Assembly (NCBI GenBank): GCA_963674475.2
Contig: CAXXFQ010000019.1
Location: 558,001 to 622,000, forward strand
Direction of reading: 5' to 3'
Source of the DNA: CAXXFQ01 sp963674475
GTDB lineage: Bacteria > Planctomycetota > Planctomycetia > Pirellulales > Thermoguttaceae
DNA length: 64,000 bases
How positions within the stretch are numbered: position 1 is the stretch's first letter; each line of letters begins with the position of its first letter. Shown in pieces: positions 36,257 to 44,597 of this stretch. Made by a program: the position numbers and the translations under genes. The notes beneath the pieces are model-generated. The model saw only the letters and a program-made list of their open reading frames with translations, had not been told where the DNA came from and did no database searches.

Positions 36257-38191
36257 TTAATTCTGCATTTCCAGAGCCAGGTTGGAAATTTCCTCGATGG
36301 CATCCGACATTTCTTGCATTCCGCGGGCACTTTCTTTTGCCGCCGTGTCCGCTTCTTCGGAGCGAGCGACGCTGAGCTGAGCCGATTGGGCGATGAATTG
36401 AAGGTCGACGTTTGCCTCTTCGACGGCCTGTTTCGCTTTGACCTGACAGTCCTTGATGTTTTCGACGCTTTCGAGGATCTCGTGAATGTCCGAGTCGATC
36501 CTTTCGAGTGCCGTGGTCAAGCCTTTGGCTTTTTCCGCCTGAGTTTCGACCTCCCGTCCGGTTCGTTCGATGTCGCTGGCGGCGGCGGTGGTCTGTTGTT
36601 GAATCGTTCGGACCAGATCCTTGATTTTGTCGGCGTTTTCGCTGGAATCCCCGGCGAGATTTCGCACGTCGGCGGCCACGACCGCGAAGCCACGGCCATA
36701 TTCTCCTGCTCGAGCGGCCTCGACGTTTCCGTTGACCGCCAGCATGTTGGTCTGGATGGTAACGTTGACGATCGCGTCGACAATCTTGTCGATTTGTCGT
36801 GTTCGATCTTCCAGAGCCTTGATGTTGACGACCGATCGAAGCGATTCTTCGGTCGCTTGGCCGATCCCGTCGATCATGTCGGCGATATTTTTCTTGTTTT
36901 CATTGAGGAGTTCTTGAAGGCCTTTTACTTTTTGCAGCGAGCCTTCCGCTTCGTTTTCCATCATTTTGGCCGCATTTTCAATTTGCGTGCCCGCCGCACT
37001 CGATTCCTCGCAACTGACGGCTGCCGTTTCCATCGCTTGGGCAATATCGTTAATCGCGATTTTAATCTGTTCCGAGGCGGCGCCACATTCGAGAGCGACC
37101 GCGGAGAGTTCTTCGGCGGCTGTTGCAAACTCGTCTCGCGATTTATCGCCCACTTGGGAATACTTCAGCGCTTCGGCCATCGAGGCCAGTTCACGAGAAA
37201 CTTGTTCGATTTCTTCCAAGGCCTTCTCTTGTTCCTGCGAGTTTTTGGTGGCCTCGCCTGCTGCGGAATTGATTTGTTCCGCTGCCTCGGAAATCGATTG
37301 CACTCCCTCTTGGAAGCCCGCCGCGCCTTGGGATAATTCAAGGGCGTTCTTGTTGATTCTCTCTCCGCTGGCTTGAATCTCTAACGTTCCATTTTTGATG
37401 CGAGTCAGTTCATCGGTGAATTTTTTGGCTTTTTCCGCCTCGTTGCTTGTGGCGGTACTCGCTTTTTCGACGTCTTCGGCCACTTGGCGGACATCGCTTT
37501 GGATCTGTTCGACGAGTTCTCGAATATCGCGAGCCGATTTTTCGGAGTTTTCGGCCAGGTTGCGAACCTCGTCGGCGACGACCGCGAACGCCTTGCCATG
37601 TTGCCCGGCACGAGCTGCTTCAATCGCGGCATTCAAGGCTAAAAGGTTGGTTTGGTCGGCGATACGTACGACGGCTTCGACAATGTCACCGATCTCTTCG
37701 CTTTGTTTTTCCAATTCGGCAATCAACTTGGCCGATTCCATGTTCGCGCGGGCCGCTTCCCCGATCCCTTTGATCAACTCCTCAATCTCTTCGCCGGTGT
37801 TCATGACGAGTTGTTCAATGGCGTGGACTTTTGAGAGTGTCTGACTGGTGTTGGAGACCGCGGTATCGCTGGACTCGTTCATGACTTGGATTGCGACCAA
37901 GCAGTTTTTTGATTTTTGAAGCGCTTCTTCGCTATTTCCCGTGACGTAGGCGATGGATTTGGTCAATTCCTTGATGGCCGCGGCAGACTCGGTGGTACCG
38001 CTCGACATTTCTTCGGTTGCGGTGGCGATCAATTCGACAACGGACTCTTTTTCGTTTTCTGACGAAGGAGTCTCCTTGGCCATTTGTTCGGCGACTCGAC
38101 GGGCCGTTTCGCGTTGATTGGCGAGGGCTTCCTTCGGCTTTTGAAGGTGTTCTTTGTCTGCGTTGGAAGGTCGTTCTGCTAGAATCGCCAT
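36257..38191 (-). CDS. Soluble tandem chemoreceptor with two MCP signalling domains
   Basis: 644 residues, almost wholly coiled coil, no membrane segment and no recognisable ligand domain. Two complete kinase-control tips are present exactly 300 residues apart: residues ~170-210 (IADQTNLLALNAAIEAARAG...FAVVADEVRNLA) and ~470-510 (VTIQTNMLAVNGNVEAARAG...FAVVAADVRNLA). Each has flanking heptads long enough for its own antiparallel hairpin. The first tip is canonical; the second carries changes (NGNV for NAAI, AADV for ADEV). AAAGGA lies about 9 bases before the ATG at 38191. It is the only receptor in the cluster and directly precedes the cheW gene. Signal input is unknown. Confidence 0.88.
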   Translation of the reverse strand: MAILAERPSNADKEHLQKPKEALANQRETARRVAEQMAKETPSSENEKESVVELIATATEEMSSGTTESAAAIKELTKSIAYVTGNSEEALQKSKNCLVAIQVMNESSDTAVSNTSQTLSKVHAIEQLVMNTGEEIEELIKGIGEAARANMESAKLIAELEKQSEEIGDIVEAVVRIADQTNLLALNAAIEAARAGQHGKAFAVVADEVRNLAENSEKSARDIRELVEQIQSDVRQVAEDVEKASTATSNEAEKAKKFTDELTRIKNGTLEIQASGERINKNALELSQGAAGFQEGVQSISEAAEQINSAAGEATKNSQEQEKALEEIEQVSRELASMAEALKYSQVGDKSRDEFATAAEELSAVALECGAASEQIKIAINDIAQAMETAAVSCEESSAAGTQIENAAKMMENEAEGSLQKVKGLQELLNENKKNIADMIDGIGQATEESLRSVVNIKALEDRTRQIDKIVDAIVNVTIQTNMLAVNGNVEAARAGEYGRGFAVVAADVRNLAGDSSENADKIKDLVRTIQQQTTAAASDIERTGREVETQAEKAKGLTTALERIDSDIHEILESVENIKDCQVKAKQAVEEANVDLQFIAQSAQLSVARSEEADTAAKESARGMQEMSDAIEEISNLALEMQN

Positions 38192-38758
38192 GGGGGTGGT
38201 TCCTTTGACAAATGACTCTTTATAAATGCTTTTGGAGATATTGAAGAAAAACTATTGTAAATCGGAAAAAAGGGAGGGAACGGCGTGTCGCCGCTTTTAT
38301 AACCAAACATAGGTTACAAAAAAACGGCGGTGCTATTTCGGGAAAAAGGAAAGACCGGTTTTGCGTATGGAAGAGGTAGTATCTGGCAGGAAAGCGATTC
38401 TTTTCCCGTGACTTTCTCGTTCGCTTCCGCGAGGGTCGGAGGGACCTTATCTCTTAACGCGACGGCAAAAAAATGGGGGCTTACGCCGAGCGAGTTGTTT
38501 ACTCAAACAGTGACAGACCCCCTACATGCGGCCTAACCCTTAAGGCTAGTTGCCTCACTCGAAGGCACATCTTTTGTTGGCTCTCGAAAACCGGGTTCTT
38601 GATTTGACCGGTACCCATAGAAACGTATATTTAGCCGACAACGTTTTTGCACTAGAGGGATACCTTTGAGTATTTGGAATTCGCTTGGCCGGGTAGCGGC
38701 TTAGTGCAATAGGTCACAAGGGCATCAAAGAAAGACCTTAATATCGAGAGATCATTTT
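38192..38758. other. Divergent control region of the chemosensory cluster
   Basis: 567 bases between the receptor gene (minus) and cheX (plus). Two short hairpins sit close to the receptor: CGGCG-tgt-CGCCG (38281-38293) and TAACC-n7-GGTTA (38300-38316). I find no convincing sigma-70, sigma-54 or sigma-28 promoter and no gene. Confidence 0.4.
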
Positions 38759-39235
38759 ATGAAAGCCGAATACATCAATCCTTTTATCAAATCCCTGGTC
38801 AACACCTTTGATACAATGGTCGGTTGTCAGTTTACGCAGGAGGAAATCAAGCTCAAGGAAGGAAGTGATCCGAAATACGAAATTAGTGGCGTGATCGGCC
38901 TTTCAGGCAATGCGGAGGGAACCGTCGTGCTGAATATTTCAAGAGAGGTTGCTTTAAAGGCGGCTTCGACCATGCTGATGACCGAATTGACGGAGATCGA
39001 CGAGGATGTCATTGACGCGATTGGAGAACTGACCAATATGATCGCCGGAAGCGCGAAGGGAGAGCTGGAGGGATATTCGCTTTCGGTGAGTCTTCCGAGT
39101 GTCATTACCGGGCGAGACCATCACGTGAACTTTTCGTCGAAGGTCCCGCCGATTTCGGTTTCCTTCAGTTCAGACTGGGGCCCCTTGGTTCTCGAGGTCG
39201 GGCTTACGTCGGTCGCGGAAGTAGCCGAAGTATAG
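38759..39235 (+). CDS. cheX: CheX-type CheY-P phosphatase
   Basis: 158 residues. The CheX/FliY active-site motif ExxN is present once, Glu90 and Asn93 in DAIGELTNMIAGSAK, in the expected helix. The flanking VIGLSGNAEGTVVLNISREVALK and the C-terminal beta strands fit the CheX fold, a dimeric phosphatase that dephosphorylates CheY. It is transcribed divergently from the rest of the system, so its level can be set independently. ATG at 38759 with a GAGAG box about 8 bases upstream. Confidence 0.88.
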   Translation: MKAEYINPFIKSLVNTFDTMVGCQFTQEEIKLKEGSDPKYEISGVIGLSGNAEGTVVLNISREVALKAASTMLMTELTEIDEDVIDAIGELTNMIAGSAKGELEGYSLSVSLPSVITGRDHHVNFSSKVPPISVSFSSDWGPLVLEVGLTSVAEVAEV

Positions 39236-39305
39236 CTGTTCAGCCTGACAGGGCTTCGGCGAGAACTTTTTTGGCTTGGGTTCTCGTTGTTTCTACGCTA
39301 TAAAA

Positions 39306-39352
39306 AAAGAGGTTTCACTTTGACGGTTTTCCCCGTTTTGTGAAACCTCTTT
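39306..39352. terminator. Bidirectional terminator between cheX and the CBS gene
   Basis: Perfect 13-bp arms AAAGAGGTTTCAC (39306-39318) and GTGAAACCTCTTT (39340-39352), with an A-run on the left and T's on the right, so it can serve both convergent genes; the T-tract is stronger for the minus-strand CBS gene. Confidence 0.8.
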
Positions 39353-39448
39353 ATTGATGCGAATCGATCGCTTTTCAGTGACCGTGCTGGTCGAGCGATC
39401 GTCTCTGGCTTGAATTGCCCCCCCTTTTTTTGAAAAGAGGTGGGCGTT

Positions 39449-39871
39449 TTAGACTTCCATGGAAACCGTTTGGCTGAGTTTCAGGCGAGTCTGCTGCCGT
39501 AACGAGTGGATCGTTCGCATGAGATCGTGTCGCGAAATGATTCCGACCACTCTTCCCTTATGGGTGACGGGAAGTCGACGAATCCGTTTGGCACGCAAGA
39601 GATCGGCCACTTCGATCCAGCTGGCCTCTTTGTCTACCTCAACGATGTCAGTCGACATATAGTGAGAAACCTGATTCTCTTCGACGTGACAGTCGTAGAC
39701 CATGTCCAAGAGATCGAAATCGGAGAGGACCCCGAGAATTCGGTCTTCTTGGTCGACCACAAAGAGGCCGGTAATCCGATGCAGTAACATCAGGCCGAGC
39801 ACTTCGTCGACCGTATCGTTTGGCCCGACGGTGATGACCTGGGGGTTCATGATGTCTTTGGCCTGAAACAT
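39449..39871 (-). CDS. Two-CBS-domain protein
   Basis: 140 residues, consisting of two CBS motifs only: residues ~1-60 (AKDIMNPQVITVGPNDTVDEV, ITGLFVVDQEDRILGVLSDFDLL) and ~68-125 (VSHYMSTDIVEVDKEASWIEV, IRRLPVTHKGRVVGIISRHDLM). Such stand-alone pairs bind adenine nucleotides and act as energy sensors or partner subunits. AAAGGG lies about 8 bases before the ATG at 39871. No adjacent enzyme suggests a partner. Confidence 0.85.
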   Translation of the reverse strand: MFQAKDIMNPQVITVGPNDTVDEVLGLMLLHRITGLFVVDQEDRILGVLSDFDLLDMVYDCHVEENQVSHYMSTDIVEVDKEASWIEVADLLRAKRIRRLPVTHKGRVVGIISRHDLMRTIHSLRQQTRLKLSQTVSMEV

Positions 39872-40321
39872 GTTTGGGGCCCTTTCTTGCCGGTGAAAGC
39901 GTTCTGGTTCGTGCTTTCAAAACGGAGGTAAAATGGTCACGGAGCCCCTTTTCCTTCTAGAGCGTAGCTTTTCGGTTTTGGACAGGGAGGGAATTTTTCC
40001 TAAATATCTGTAAAAAAAGACCGTGCGTTGTTCGTCGGGCAATGGGTTTGCCGGTTTGAGAGGCGAAAAGGGGGTCCTTTTCCCTCTTGGGAATGGCTGT
40101 TACCTCAGGCAAACTGGGGGGGCGGACTCAAAGAGGCTCAAGTTTTTGAAGTTCTTGGTCCGAAAAACTTGACAGACCTTGCTTATTTGGCTATATTGCA
40201 AAATAGATTGATTGTCCTCGGGTGTGACACTTTTGAGCATCAAAGGTTTTAGGGCAGTGCTTGGTCGGTTGTAAATGTTCCAGCAAGCTCGGTAGGTGGA
40301 AGGATCGGAAAAGGCGAGTTC
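39872..40321. other. Upstream region of the ars-like operon
   Basis: 450 bases between the CBS gene and arsR. It contains the promoter and operator described separately (40169-40207). The remainder shows no gene or repeat. Confidence 0.5.
40169..40207 (+). promoter_or_regulatory. Sigma-70 promoter with ArsR-type operator dyad over the -10
   Basis: TTGACA at 40169-40174, a 17-base spacer, and TATATT at 40192-40197 form a near-consensus promoter 120-150 bases upstream of arsR. The -10 is the exact centre of a dyad: TATTTGGC (40184-40191) and GCAAAATA (40198-40205), matching at 7 of 8 positions. A repressor bound here would block RNA polymerase directly. A related 26-base site occurs at 40728-40753. 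Confidence 0.65.
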
Positions 40322-40675
40322 ATGAAGACGAATCTGAAGACGAACTTAATTAAGAAAAAATATTCGGCCGAAGCGCGGGCCCATGTCCTTAAAGCGTTTG
40401 CCCACCCGGCCCGGCTGACGATGGTCGAGGCGTTGATGGAGGGGTCGCGCTGCGTTTGTGAATTGCAGGAGCTGGTCGGATCGGATATGTCGACCATTTC
40501 GCGGCATCTGAGTGTCTTGCGCAACGCAGGGGTGGTGATTGGCGAAAAACGAGGGACGCAAATCCATTACCGGCTGACTTGTTCCTGCATCGCCGATTTT
40601 CTCGTTTGTGTCAACCAGCTCTGTTTTGATCGGCTTGAAAACGAAGCGGCACGGATGCGGGGATTTCGCGGCTGA
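40322..40675 (+). CDS. arsR: ArsR/SmtB-family metalloid-responsive repressor
   Basis: 117 residues, single winged helix. HPARLTMVEALMEGSRCVCELQELVG is the ArsR pattern; Cys44 and Cys46 lie in the helix-3 CVCEL motif that binds As(III)/Sb(III) in E. coli ArsR. The recognition helix is SDMSTISRHLSVLRNAGVV and the wing GEKRGTQIHYRL. More cysteines follow near residues 83-100 (TCSCI, VCVNQLC) and could add ligands. ATG at 40322. First gene of a same-strand set of ArsP-, ArsF- and ArsG-type genes, consistent with arsenical sensing. Confidence 0.88.
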   Translation: MKTNLKTNLIKKKYSAEARAHVLKAFAHPARLTMVEALMEGSRCVCELQELVGSDMSTISRHLSVLRNAGVVIGEKRGTQIHYRLTCSCIADFLVCVNQLCFDRLENEAARMRGFRG

Positions 40676-40727
40676 GGATTTAGGGGATAAAAGGCAGGGC
40701 CGGGTAATTTTTTTTGCCATCTTATTT

Positions 40728-40753
40728 CTTATTTAGCCAAATTGACAAATAGT
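40728..40753 (+). promoter_or_regulatory. Second ArsR-type operator copy, upstream of the permease
   Basis: This 26-base site aligns without gaps to 40182-40207 at 20 of 26 positions and keeps the 8-6-8 layout (TATTTAGC, CAAATT, GACAAATA), though its own arms match less well. It lies in the 113-base gap between arsR and the permease gene, suggesting separate control of the downstream genes. No strong promoter is obvious at this copy. Confidence 0.5.
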
Positions 40754-40788
40754 TTCACTCTAGAAAAGAAAAAAGAAGAAGACGGATC

Positions 40789-42147
40789 GTGAAAAGAGAA
40801 TTCAAAATTTTCGCGTGGCTTTTTGGCATTTTCCTGATCGCCTATTTTCTTCCGCTGGGAAATCCACGGGTGAAAACGGCGATTTACGAGGCGTTTGTCC
40901 TGCTTCAATGGTATGCGAGAAACCACACGTTGGCCTGTGTCGTTCCGGCGTTGTTCATTGCGGGTGCGATCACGACCTTTCTTTCGAAGGAGTCGGTGCT
41001 GAAGCATTTGGGCCCCAAGGCCAACAAGGTCGAGGCCTACAGTGTCGCGTCGGTTTCGGGGACGATTTTGGCGGTCTGCTCCTGTAGCGTTTTGCCCATG
41101 TTCGCCGGGATTTATCGTATCGGAGCGGGGCTCGGTCCGGCGACCTGTTTTCTCTATGCGGGGCCGGCGATCAACGTCATGGCGATCTTTCTGACCGCGC
41201 GGGTGTTGGGTTGGGAACTGGGCGTTGCTCGAGTGATCGGAGCGGTCGTCTTCGGCGTGATTGTCGGACTGATCATGGCTGTTTTGTTTTCCAAAAGTGA
41301 AAAGTCGCGAAACGAGGCGGTCCTCCAGATGCCCGATCCGCCGGCGGCGAAACACCCGATGTGGAAAAACGCGAGCCTGTTGTTGGCGATGATCGCGTTT
41401 TTGGTCTTCAGCGATTGGTTCAACCCGGGCGATAAGGTCGTGGTACTTGGCGACGGGACGCGGTTCGAAGCCACGTTGCAATACGAAACGCTCGGCGAAT
41501 ACGACTTGCGGTTGAAGGACGTCTATGCCGATCATCAAACGGGCGAGGTGGTCCGTTTGCCGAAGGCCGAAATTGTCTCGATCGAAGACGTAGACACCTG
41601 GGTCGTTCGGATTCACCATATTCGCTGGTATTTGGCCGCGGCGATGGGAGCTCTGATCGTCTTGATGAGTGTCTGCTGGTTGGATAAAACCGATATGACC
41701 GAGTGGATGGGCAATACCTGGTTTTACGCGAAACTGCTGGTCCCGTTGCTTTTCGGCGGAGTGTTTATCGTCGGATTCCTCGGCGCGTTGGTCCCCGAGG
41801 AGCACGTGGCCCGTTTGGTTGGCGATAACAGTCTGACCTCGAATCTGATTGCGTCGGTGATCGGCTGCTTTTTCTATTTTGCTACCTTGACCGAAATTCC
41901 GATCCTTGAGACCCTCATGCGTAACGGGATGGCCAGCGGTCCGGCCTTGGCGCTGTTGTTGGCCGGACCGGCGTTGTCGATCCCGAGTATTCTGGTGATT
42001 CGCTCGGTGATGGGTAATTCGAAAACGGTCGTGTTCGTCTTGCTGGTGATCGTCATGGCGGCGATTGCGGGAATGGGGTACGGCTATTTTTATCCGGACA
42101 ATCCAGTATTAAATATTCCGATGACGGCGGCCGCGATGCCACAATAG
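40789..42147 (+). CDS. arsP: ArsP/YraQ-type permease (DUF318)
   Basis: 452 residues, polytopic. Two related membrane halves flank a ~100-residue polar loop (residues ~165-285). The hallmark motifs are SGTILAVCSCSVLPMFAGIYRIGAGLGPA and FLYAGPAINVMAI in the first half and TEIPILETLMRNGMASGPALALLLAGPALSIPS in the second. Family members include the organoarsenical exporter ArsP. GTG start at 40789 preceded by GAAGAAGACGG; the operator-like site lies 36 bases upstream. With arsR and ArsF/ArsG-type genes, export of trivalent organoarsenicals is likely but unproven. Confidence 0.82.
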   Translation: MKREFKIFAWLFGIFLIAYFLPLGNPRVKTAIYEAFVLLQWYARNHTLACVVPALFIAGAITTFLSKESVLKHLGPKANKVEAYSVASVSGTILAVCSCSVLPMFAGIYRIGAGLGPATCFLYAGPAINVMAIFLTARVLGWELGVARVIGAVVFGVIVGLIMAVLFSKSEKSRNEAVLQMPDPPAAKHPMWKNASLLLAMIAFLVFSDWFNPGDKVVVLGDGTRFEATLQYETLGEYDLRLKDVYADHQTGEVVRLPKAEIVSIEDVDTWVVRIHHIRWYLAAAMGALIVLMSVCWLDKTDMTEWMGNTWFYAKLLVPLLFGGVFIVGFLGALVPEEHVARLVGDNSLTSNLIASVIGCFFYFATLTEIPILETLMRNGMASGPALALLLAGPALSIPSILVIRSVMGNSKTVVFVLLVIVMAAIAGMGYGYFYPDNPVLNIPMTAAAMPQ

Positions 42148-42178
42148 TAATTCCTCCTTTTGAACACGGAGAACGATT

Positions 42179-42409
42179 ATGAAAATTCAAGTACTCGGAA
42201 CCGGTTGTGCCAAGTGCGGCAAGCTCAAGGAACTTTGCGAGCAGGCCGTCACTGAATTGGGCCTCGACGCCGAGATTACCAAAGTCGAAGATATCATGGA
42301 AATCACCAGTTTTGGCGTGATGACCACACCCGCGATGGCGGTCGACGGAGTGGTGAAATTCGCCGGGAAAGTCCCTTCCCTCGATGAGATCAAGGGATAT
42401 TTGCAATAG
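42179..42409 (+). CDS. Mini-thioredoxin (redox-active disulfide protein 2 type)
   Basis: 76 residues, whole protein a short thioredoxin fold: MKIQVLGTGCAKCGKLKEL with redox motif CAKC (Cys10, Cys13), cis-Pro region MTTPAMAVDG, and the ending PSLDEIKGYLQ. Such ~77-residue proteins often accompany ArsP-type permeases. It starts 31 bases after the permease stop and 48 bases before the ArsF-like gene. It could supply electrons to the RCPTC proteins or correspond to the small ArsE-type partner; I cannot decide. Confidence 0.85.
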   Translation: MKIQVLGTGCAKCGKLKELCEQAVTELGLDAEITKVEDIMEITSFGVMTTPAMAVDGVVKFAGKVPSLDEIKGYLQ

Positions 42410-42457
42410 GCCAAAACCGGTCGTGATAGTTTTCCCTTTTTGCGGAGTGGTCCGTTT

Positions 42458-43147
42458 ATGGAACTCAAAAAAGCGGTGGCGTTTTGTCTGATCACCTTTT
42501 TTTCCGCGTCGATGGTCGTGCTGATCGCCCGGGCGTTGGATTTGCAAGGGGCGTCGAGACTGGAGCCGGTGTTGGTCGAACTGACTGACGAGGTCCGGTT
42601 GCTGCGAAAACAGGTCGCCTCGTTGAAGCTGGCCGACGGACTGGAAGTCGCGAACGTTCCGAGCGAATCGCTTGAGGACGGGTTGGTGGTCTATTATTTC
42701 CACAGCAACACGCGCTGTCCGACGTGCGAGTCGATCGAAAAGCAAACGCACGACGCGTTGACCGCCAACTTTTCCGACCAACTCGATCGGGGAGAGGTCG
42801 CCTGGCAGGTGGTTAACTACGAAAAGTCGGGGAACGAGCGTTTCGCCATCGAGTTCGGCGTTCAGATGCCCACGGTCGTTCTGGCGCAGATGAAGGCGGG
42901 CGAGTTGGAAGCGTGGAAGCGTCTTGACCAAGTTTGGGGCTTGGTCGGCGATCCAACGGGTTTCGGGGATTTCATCAAGGGTCAAATTGCTTCGGCGTTA
43001 CGCGGGGAGTTGAAGGCAACGGACGAAGCGAAAACTGTTGAGGTGCCTTCCAGGGACGTCCCCCCTGCCCTGCCCCAACCATTGCCCCTGCCCACGGAAA
43101 CGACGCCGGCAATTCCGCTTCCGGAGATTCCGACTCCCGAAAAGTAG
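42458..43147 (+). CDS. arsF: ArsF-like protein with RCPTC motif (1)
   Basis: 229 residues from the ATG at 42458; an upstream TTG adds six residues only. An N-terminal membrane anchor (VAFCLITFFSASMVVLIARAL) precedes a thioredoxin-like domain. Its motif VVYYFHSNTRCPTCESIE (Cys87, Cys90) is that of the ArsF family, described as a subunit of a nitrophenylarsenical nitroreductase. MPTVVLAQM carries the cis-Pro. The C-terminal ~40 residues are Pro-rich and disordered. Its neighbour 43256-43744 is a paralogue. The nitroreductase role is transferred from the family name, not visible in the sequence. Confidence 0.72.
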   Translation: MELKKAVAFCLITFFSASMVVLIARALDLQGASRLEPVLVELTDEVRLLRKQVASLKLADGLEVANVPSESLEDGLVVYYFHSNTRCPTCESIEKQTHDALTANFSDQLDRGEVAWQVVNYEKSGNERFAIEFGVQMPTVVLAQMKAGELEAWKRLDQVWGLVGDPTGFGDFIKGQIASALRGELKATDEAKTVEVPSRDVPPALPQPLPLPTETTPAIPLPEIPTPEK

Positions 43148-43255
43148 TCCAGTTTGTGACGGATCGAAGAGAAAATCGAATCTTCAAACCTCAAGCCGTC
43201 ACGCATACCGCGAAAGCGGATTCCGATTAGTTTTTTTAAAAAATGGAAAAACGCC

Positions 43256-43744
43256 ATGAAAAAGTATTTAGTTCTTTCACTGGTTTTGATGGCACTGGTA
43301 AGTGTCATGATCGTCAATTCGGTCGAGGCCGGGGAGGCCGATAAACCGAAGCAGGTGGCGGCGAAAATTTCGCCTGAAGCCGCTTCGCCTGAAACGGTTT
43401 CTTTTGATTCGGTGGTGGTGATGTATTTCCACCGGACCAAGCGGTGCCCGACTTGTCAGAAGATGGGCGGCTACTCGGAGGAAGCGGTCAAGACCGGTTT
43501 TCCTGAAGCGATCCAAAAAAGAGACGTCGCGTTTTACTACGTCGATTTTCAAAACAAGAAAAATGAAAAGCTCGCGGCGGCGTACAAAGTGACCGGTCCC
43601 GCGTTGGTGGTTGCCGGTGTCAAGGGAAATCGGGCGCTCCGATGGGTCGCGCTTCCGAAGATCTGGCAGCTGGTCGGCGATAAGGACGGCTTTTTCAAAT
43701 ACGTGCGGGACAATGTCCGCAGCTTTTCCTATTCGCAAAAGTAG
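43256..43744 (+). CDS. ArsF-like protein with RCPTC motif (2), exported
   Basis: 162 residues. Signal peptide KYLVLSLVLMALVSVMIVNSVEA, so likely periplasmic rather than anchored. Core motif MYFHRTKRCPTCQKMGGYS (Cys64, Cys67), then YYVDFQNKKNEKLAAAYKVTGPALVV with the cis-Pro. It shares the FH..(T)RCPTC block, the VDF/VNY-N-K pattern and the IWQLVGDKDGF ending (VWGLVGDPTGF in the first copy), so the two arose by duplication. Follows the first copy by 108 bases and precedes the ArsG-type permease by 100. Confidence 0.7.
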   Translation: MKKYLVLSLVLMALVSVMIVNSVEAGEADKPKQVAAKISPEAASPETVSFDSVVVMYFHRTKRCPTCQKMGGYSEEAVKTGFPEAIQKRDVAFYYVDFQNKKNEKLAAAYKVTGPALVVAGVKGNRALRWVALPKIWQLVGDKDGFFKYVRDNVRSFSYSQK

Positions 43745-43844
43745 TGAAACTCATGTTTTTGAGATGTCTCTGGAAAACCGGGCCCCTCGTTGGTGGCCCT
43801 CGTGTTACCGCTTTTGCGGAGGTCAGTATAGGGAGAACCAGGCG

Positions 43845-44597
43845 ATGGTGACCTACTCGCTTTATATCCTCGCGGCGCTCTATCTCGGGGTACTGACCTC
43901 GATTAGTCCGTGTCCGCTGGCGACGAACATCGCGGCGATTTCCTACGTCGGGCGGAAGGTCAATCACCCGAGGGCGGTGTTTGCGGCCGGGATGCTTTAT
44001 ACGCTGGGCCGGTGCGTGTTGTATTTGGGGTTGGCCGTGTTGCTGTCGACCACGGCGCTGGCGATCCCGATGGTCTCGATCTTCCTCCAGAAATACATGC
44101 ACCAAGTGTTGGGACCGATTTTTCTGTTGCTGGGCATGTTTCTGGTCGGTTTGATTTCGATCAGCACCGGCGGACGAGGCGTGAGCGAGGCGATGCAAAA
44201 TCGGGTCGACGCATTGGGGATTTGGGGGGCGTTTTTTCTAGGCTTGCTGTTTGCCGTTTCGTTTTGCCCCACGTCGGCCGCCTGGTTTTTCGGCCTGGTC
44301 GCGCTGATCATGGGTTCCGACAGCGGTGCGATCAGCTCGGTTCTCGAAAGGGTCGGCATCAGTTTGCCCGGGGCCGTCTTACCCGGCTCGACCACCGTGT
44401 TGCCGTTGGTCTACGGGATCGGAACGGCGGTGCCGGTCCTTTTGGTGACGGTTCTTTTGGTCGTCAGCGCCAAGTCGGTAGGCAAGGCCTATCAAGCGCT
44501 TGCGAAAACCGAGTGGGTCGCGCGGATGCTGACCGGCTGGATTTTTGTTGGACTTGGCGTCTGGTTTTCACTAAAGTATATTTTTGTGTTTATTTAG
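43845..44597 (+). CDS. arsG: ArsG-type permease (CcdA/DsbD-like membrane fold)
   Basis: 250 residues with six membrane helices. The ATG at 43845 has GGAG about 10 bases upstream; the longer open frame overlaps the previous gene and is polar. Two pseudo-symmetric Cys-Pro motifs, LTSISPCPLATNIA and AVSFCPTSAAWFFG, mark the CcdA/DsbD membrane fold used by ArsG (aminobenzylarsenical efflux) and by thiol-electron carriers. With two adjacent RCPTC proteins and a mini-thioredoxin it could instead pass electrons across the membrane to them. Both readings fit. Confidence 0.72.
   Translation: MVTYSLYILAALYLGVLTSISPCPLATNIAAISYVGRKVNHPRAVFAAGMLYTLGRCVLYLGLAVLLSTTALAIPMVSIFLQKYMHQVLGPIFLLLGMFLVGLISISTGGRGVSEAMQNRVDALGIWGAFFLGLLFAVSFCPTSAAWFFGLVALIMGSDSGAISSVLERVGISLPGAVLPGSTTVLPLVYGIGTAVPVLLVTVLLVVSAKSVGKAYQALAKTEWVARMLTGWIFVGLGVWFSLKYIFVFI

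Noticed and set aside
38620..38640. GCCGACAA resembling a sigma-28 -10 upstream of cheX
   Set aside because: The only TAAA-like -35 is at the wrong spacing; no flagellar genes are nearby.
43157..43203. Inverted repeat GTGACGG/CCGTCAC between the two ArsF-like genes
   Set aside because: Seven-bp arms with a 33-base loop and no U-tract; too weak to call a terminator or regulatory stem.
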